Origin: Dactylorhiza incarnata
Lineage: Eukaryota; Streptophyta; Magnoliopsida; Asparagales; Orchidaceae
Reading direction: 5' to 3'
DNA length: 64,000 bases
Assembly (NCBI GenBank): GCA_033032865.1
Contig: JAWHQI010000170.1
Coordinates: 5,097,501 to 5,161,500, forward strand
Shown here: positions 61,026-64,000 of the stretch, piece after piece
Numbering within the stretch: position 1 is the first letter of the stretch
Layout: each line of letters opens with the position of its first letter
Position numbers and translations under genes: made by a program
The notes under the pieces: model-generated
The model's database searches: none
What the model saw: the letters and a program-made list of their open reading frames with translations, nothing else
Told to the model about the DNA's origin: nothing

Positions 61026-61190
61026 TGTTGAAAGAGAGGAAATTAGAAATAACTGGTACATACTTATTCATCCACATAGGGGCATTTAAATAGGACTTAC
61101 ATAGACTCACAAAATTAAAACTGCGATGTGGGACAACTCAAATACACCTAAAGTCTATAATAGACCTACATTAACTCGATAATTCCAACA
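61026..61190 (-). repeat. 5' LTR of the 1.84-kb element
   Basis: Abuts the primer site TGGTATCAGAGG (minus strand, 61014-61025), which matches initiator tRNA-Met in 11 of 12 positions. Confidence 0.9.
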
Positions 61191-62077
61191 ATACTAATAT
61201 TTGTGAACCCTCCCCTTCATCTTTCCTGAGGAGAAAACAAATATTATATCATTTTTGTCCAAAAAAATTTCTTGTTTGGCTGGCATTACTTGATTTTTCA
61301 AGAAATCATAGATTTTTTAGAAATACCTTGTTTATAGGGATGATTAAGATAAAGATCTCCTGTAGAATCAAAATAATTTGCGCTAATTAAGATACAAAAT
61401 ATAAATTCTGTGATTTTCTTGTACCTCAGAGGACGTTGGATTTTTCTTGTCCTCGTGTTCATCAGCAGAATGAGATTATTGAGCATCATCATCCACACAA
61501 TCTTGACATTACTAGATTACTTTTTTTTGTCAATTGTTGTTCTTATTCAGTTTTAGGGGGAAGCTGTCCTCATTACTGTATTCTTTGTAATAGGATTTGG
61601 ACCCCTGTTCTTGATGGTGTGTCCTCACTAGCGTGCTCTTGAAGCATCTGTTTCGTTCATTCCTTCAGCCCATAGCCTAAAGTTACTCCGCGTGTCATTT
61701 AGTGCATATTTCTTAGCTACTCTTGCACTAAAATAGATAATGGTATTATGATACCCTGATTCAATGCTTGTTCATGTCAGTTGATGTTACCTTTCATATG
61801 GGCACCACTTTCTTTTCTTAATCCTCAATTGAGTCACTATAATATTCTTCTTCCTTTAGAGTCCCCTAACCTTAACTCGATCTCAATTCAAGTTTACAGT
61901 TAATGGTCCCATTCTCTTACAAATGCACCATCTGAAATATCATAATCAATTGAGCATCCTCCTAATATTAAGCCTTCATATTTTCACTTGTCTATTGTGC
62001 TACTAAAAGGTACATGAAAACATATTTTTATCCCATCCACTCTTGCCCATGACTCGATATCTCTGTCTATCTTTGTT

Positions 62078-62335
62078 GCAGCTCAGTTGGTGATGAGGAC
62101 CAGTTTAGAACTCCCTTATACAGGAGGTCTGGGGTTCAAATCCCGTCCTCAACAACCCGCCACTGGAATTAGCGGTTGCGGCCGATCAGATCCGTGGAGA
62201 TGGGTTGAGGTCACTGGTCTGCAGACCTGTAGCGCACCCACAGTAGACCGGGGCGTTCCATTATGTATTAGGAGGATGTGGAGATGTGTGATCCAGTTAA
62301 TTGTCATATCTAGGACTAGATTATTCCCTCACATG
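62078..62335 (+). mobile_element. tRNA-derived SINE in copia D
   Basis: GCAGCTCAGTTGG (62078-62090) is a good A box and GGGGTTCAAATCCC (62131-62144) a good B box, spaced about 50 bp apart, followed by a long non-tRNA body. It interrupts the proline-rich linker of dead copia D. A mature tRNA is excluded because the cloverleaf cannot be closed after the B box. Exact ends and target duplication not determined. Confidence 0.65.
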
Positions 62336-62689
62336 TAGTTAGGCCTATTTCATGTCGATGGGAGTTCAATAGTGAAAAATCATCCAACTCTGCCAGTTCT
62401 ACTAGCTGCACCAGCTCCGTCGACTCCTCTAGCTTCGCCAATTCCTCCACTACCATATCAGCCACCTCTAAAATGTTTTAATTATCATACACTTCATCAT
62501 CCGGAACTTTCGCCTACTAATGATAATCTTCTACCAGAAGATCTTCCCATTATCCTCCGCAAAGGTAAGCACTAGTTATTGTTCATTATTTGTCAAACTT
62601 TATTTCTTTTCATCAATTGGCTCCCCCACTTCACATATTCTCCTATTCTTTGTCTTTAATTAACACTCCTGCTCTTGTTCTAGTGATAG

Positions 62690-63790
62690 AACTAGGATTT
62701 TAAATTAACCAGGGCACCAAGTAAAAATCAAAATATTGCGGTTTGATTAACGTTCTCACAAGCCAGTATAGTCAGTTATCTAAGCTCAAGAGAATCAAAG
62801 TACACACAATCAAAAGAGAGCTAATAATAAAAAATTTAACGTGAATTTTTTTAAAAATTAGCAAATCAAGGGGTCAAAACCAGTATTGAAAGCTATATTA
62901 TGGTTTTATTACAGCGGATGTCTCAACTTTCACTGATTGGGCATCCTTGTATTATCGAAAATCCTAAGTAAGATGAGCATCCTTGTATTATCGAAAAATT
63001 AGCTTGAACATCTTGTACAGCTTGAACGTCTTGTGCAGCCACAAATTTTTTCTTCTGTCATTTATAATCTTTGGAGGAGAGTTGTGTTGAAAGTGGTCAT
63101 ATCCGATGTCGAGCCTCAAGTTTCATCATATCAAGAGATTCTATCAGAGTATTATGTCAGGATGTTCTGCCAACTTAGAGAGTAAGTTACAAACTTCATA
63201 ACATTGTGAGATTTCATCTGAGTCTGAAACCAAGTTGAAGGCGGTCACATTAGAAATTTATCCAAGTATAGAGCCAAACTACGGGCTTCATCATGCTGGG
63301 AAACTCACTTTGATAAAGGTTGAGTGGTGATTTTAAAATATTGCCTAAAATTATTGATGTTGATCAATAAAATTATCTGAATTGCATCTCACAAGTCACA
63401 GGTGACAATTTTTAGCGCAGAAACTCCCTTGGTACCAGAGCCAACCAGTATGGCCGGAGATAGGCAAGTGATGGCGGCGGTCGCTATGCTGGAAAAAAAA
63501 AAGGTTTTCAAAATTTTCAGGGAATCTTTGTTTACATTCTAGGAGTATGATGATGGTGAATATACTTCGATCCGATCACCAAATTTCTGGCAATCCGCTC
63601 GGAAGACTGGTTTCAACGAAATTGGAGCCACATTAAAATTTCATGAAAACATGTGATTAAATCGTCTTCTTGTGTGTTTTTCCAAGAGGAGTCCAACACC
63701 GCTTCCCGATTTGAATATTGTTAAGTGGTTGAGGGAAAATTGACACTTTAAGTTTTTCAATTCGTATAAACCAATAAAGTTATATTATTT
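62690..63790 (+). other. Insertion in copia D with a primer-site-like motif
   Basis: Copia text stops near 62650 and RT text resumes near 63790. In between, TTGGTACCAGAGCC (63429-63442) resembles an initiator tRNA-Met primer site (CC for TC). An ATG follows at 63450, with only a short frame (MAGDRQVMAAVAML). TGATAGAACTAGG (about 62685) could be the LTR start. A degraded non-autonomous LTR element is possible, not shown. Confidence 0.3.
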
Positions 63791-64000
63791 TTTTGAAAAA
63801 TTGGACCCAAGAACAAGCCCGAGTGTGCCTGTGAAAAGTTCCTCCATTGTTCATGAGACACTACAATACCATGGGTGGTGGGTAATGATGGATGAAAATA
63901 TGCAGGCTATGTGGACCAAATGTAGAAATTGGTCTATATACCTCCGGGATAGTCTTGTGTTGGGTGTCGATGTGTGTTCACTATGAAAAACAAGCTGAAT
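63790..64000 (+). pseudogene. Copia D reverse transcriptase entry, truncated by window end
   Basis: The plus-strand frame SSIVHETLQYHGWWVMMDEN, then MQAMWTKCRNW, fits the copia block just before RT (EAL.HPGW..AM.EEM.AL..N.TW). After a frame change, CVFTMKNKLN fits CRWVFTVK. Continuation of copia D; the rest lies outside the window. Confidence 0.6.

Larger units (their letters stand above)
59351..61190 (-). mobile_element. 1.84-kb non-autonomous LTR element nested in copia D
   Basis: LTRs 59351-59517 (167 bp) and 61026-61190 (165 bp) begin TGTTGAAAGAG and end ATTCCAACA. Perfect ATACT flanks both sides (59346-59350, 61191-61195). On the minus strand the primer site is TGGTATCAGAGG next to the right LTR, and the polypurine tract (complement of CTCCCCCTCAAG) is next to the left LTR. 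The 1.5-kb interior has no Gag or Pol motif. Size and LTR length fit a TRIM-like or internally deleted copia derivative. Confidence 0.9.
58560..64000 (+). mobile_element. Ty1/copia element D, dead and fragmented, runs off the window
   Basis: Plus-strand relics in copia order with many stops: protease-like ILDS.ASYHMIGD (about 58766-58808), gag-pre-integrase-like text to about 59340, [59351-61190 insertion], integrase-like HQQNEII and LLFFVNCC (about 61446-61540), GYKCY-like and DVTFH-like text (about 61730-61800), [SINE], proline-rich linker and LPIILRKGK (about 62540-62575), [about 1.1 kb insertion], RT entry (about 63790-64000). No LTR found inside the window. Confidence 0.75.

Noticed and set aside
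62078..62150. Functional tRNA gene
   Set aside because: A and B boxes are good, but spacing, missing acceptor closure and the long 3' body indicate a SINE.
1..64000. Bacterial, organellar or viral origin of the window
   Set aside because: Elements, splice signals, SINEs and MITEs are plant nuclear; no operons, ribosomal RNA or plastid/mitochondrial genes are seen.

Overview
The window is nuclear DNA of a flowering plant, almost certainly from repeat-rich intergenic or pericentromeric chromatin. The evidence is an abundance of Ty1/copia and Ty3/gypsy (chromovirus) LTR retrotransposons primed by plant tRNAs, an Au-like SINE, a Tourist-like MITE, and host fragments with plant-type exons (Pumilio, F-box, 2-oxoglutarate dioxygenase, FAR1/MULE). 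Only one host gene looks intact: a two-exon RNase P Rpr2/Rpp21-type gene at 53.2-54.5 kb (+). No rRNA, functional tRNA, CRISPR array or prokaryote-type operon is visible. I cannot name the species.

Layout. 0.4-12.9 kb: degenerate copia element A (minus strand), whose 3' LTR is split by a young gypsy chromovirus A (0.66-7.9 kb). 13.4-18.8 kb: decayed chromovirus B (minus). 18.8-27.4 kb: AT-rich, mostly non-coding sequence with a PBS/LTR relic, a SINE, a GC-rich palindrome, a Pumilio fragment, repeated GGGCTTCGCCC-type palindromes and an F-box fragment. 27.7-36.0 kb: a pair of diverged inverted repeats (possible MULE-like ends) enclosing a 1.4-kb gag-only mini-element and a young copia element B with an intact 1430-codon ORF. 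36.0-43.8 kb: chromovirus C (minus), its pol interrupted by a 2.2-kb gag-only element (38.1-40.3 kb, +). 43.8-44.8 kb: an element with terminal inverted repeats and 8-bp target duplications. 45.2-50.2 kb: copia element C (minus) with an intact 1436-codon ORF and about 100-bp LTRs. 50.3-50.6 kb: a 294-bp near-perfect palindrome. 50.6-57.9 kb: host-like sequence with a FAR1/MULE relic, the RNase P gene, a SINE nested in a MITE, and a dioxygenase exon. 58.3 kb: a small foldback element. 58.5-64.0 kb: a dead copia element (+) broken up by a 1.84-kb non-autonomous LTR element, a SINE and a further about 1.1-kb insertion.

How the parts relate. Most insertions can be ordered because target-site duplications (TSDs) survive: CTAAC, TAAAC, CATTC, CAAAC, GCTTT, GTCCTCAC, CAGAA, TCATA, TAA, CTCAA and ATACT. 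Three elements are plausibly young: chromovirus A, copia B and the gag-only element. They have near-identical LTRs and open or nearly open reading frames. The non-autonomous elements (gag-only, 1.84-kb, foldback, MITE, SINE) would need proteins supplied by relatives. Chromovirus B and the gag-only element share an unusual primer-binding site matching tRNA-Tyr and a homologous Gag, so they appear to belong to one wider family.

The most notable items are: the recent gag-only element with a tRNA-Tyr primer site; two intact copia ORFs with very short LTRs and non-TG termini; the 1.4-kb mini-element with palindromic ends; the 294-bp and 218-bp palindromes; and the scrambled host-like segment upstream of the RNase P gene. 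Family assignments are by motif recognition without database search.
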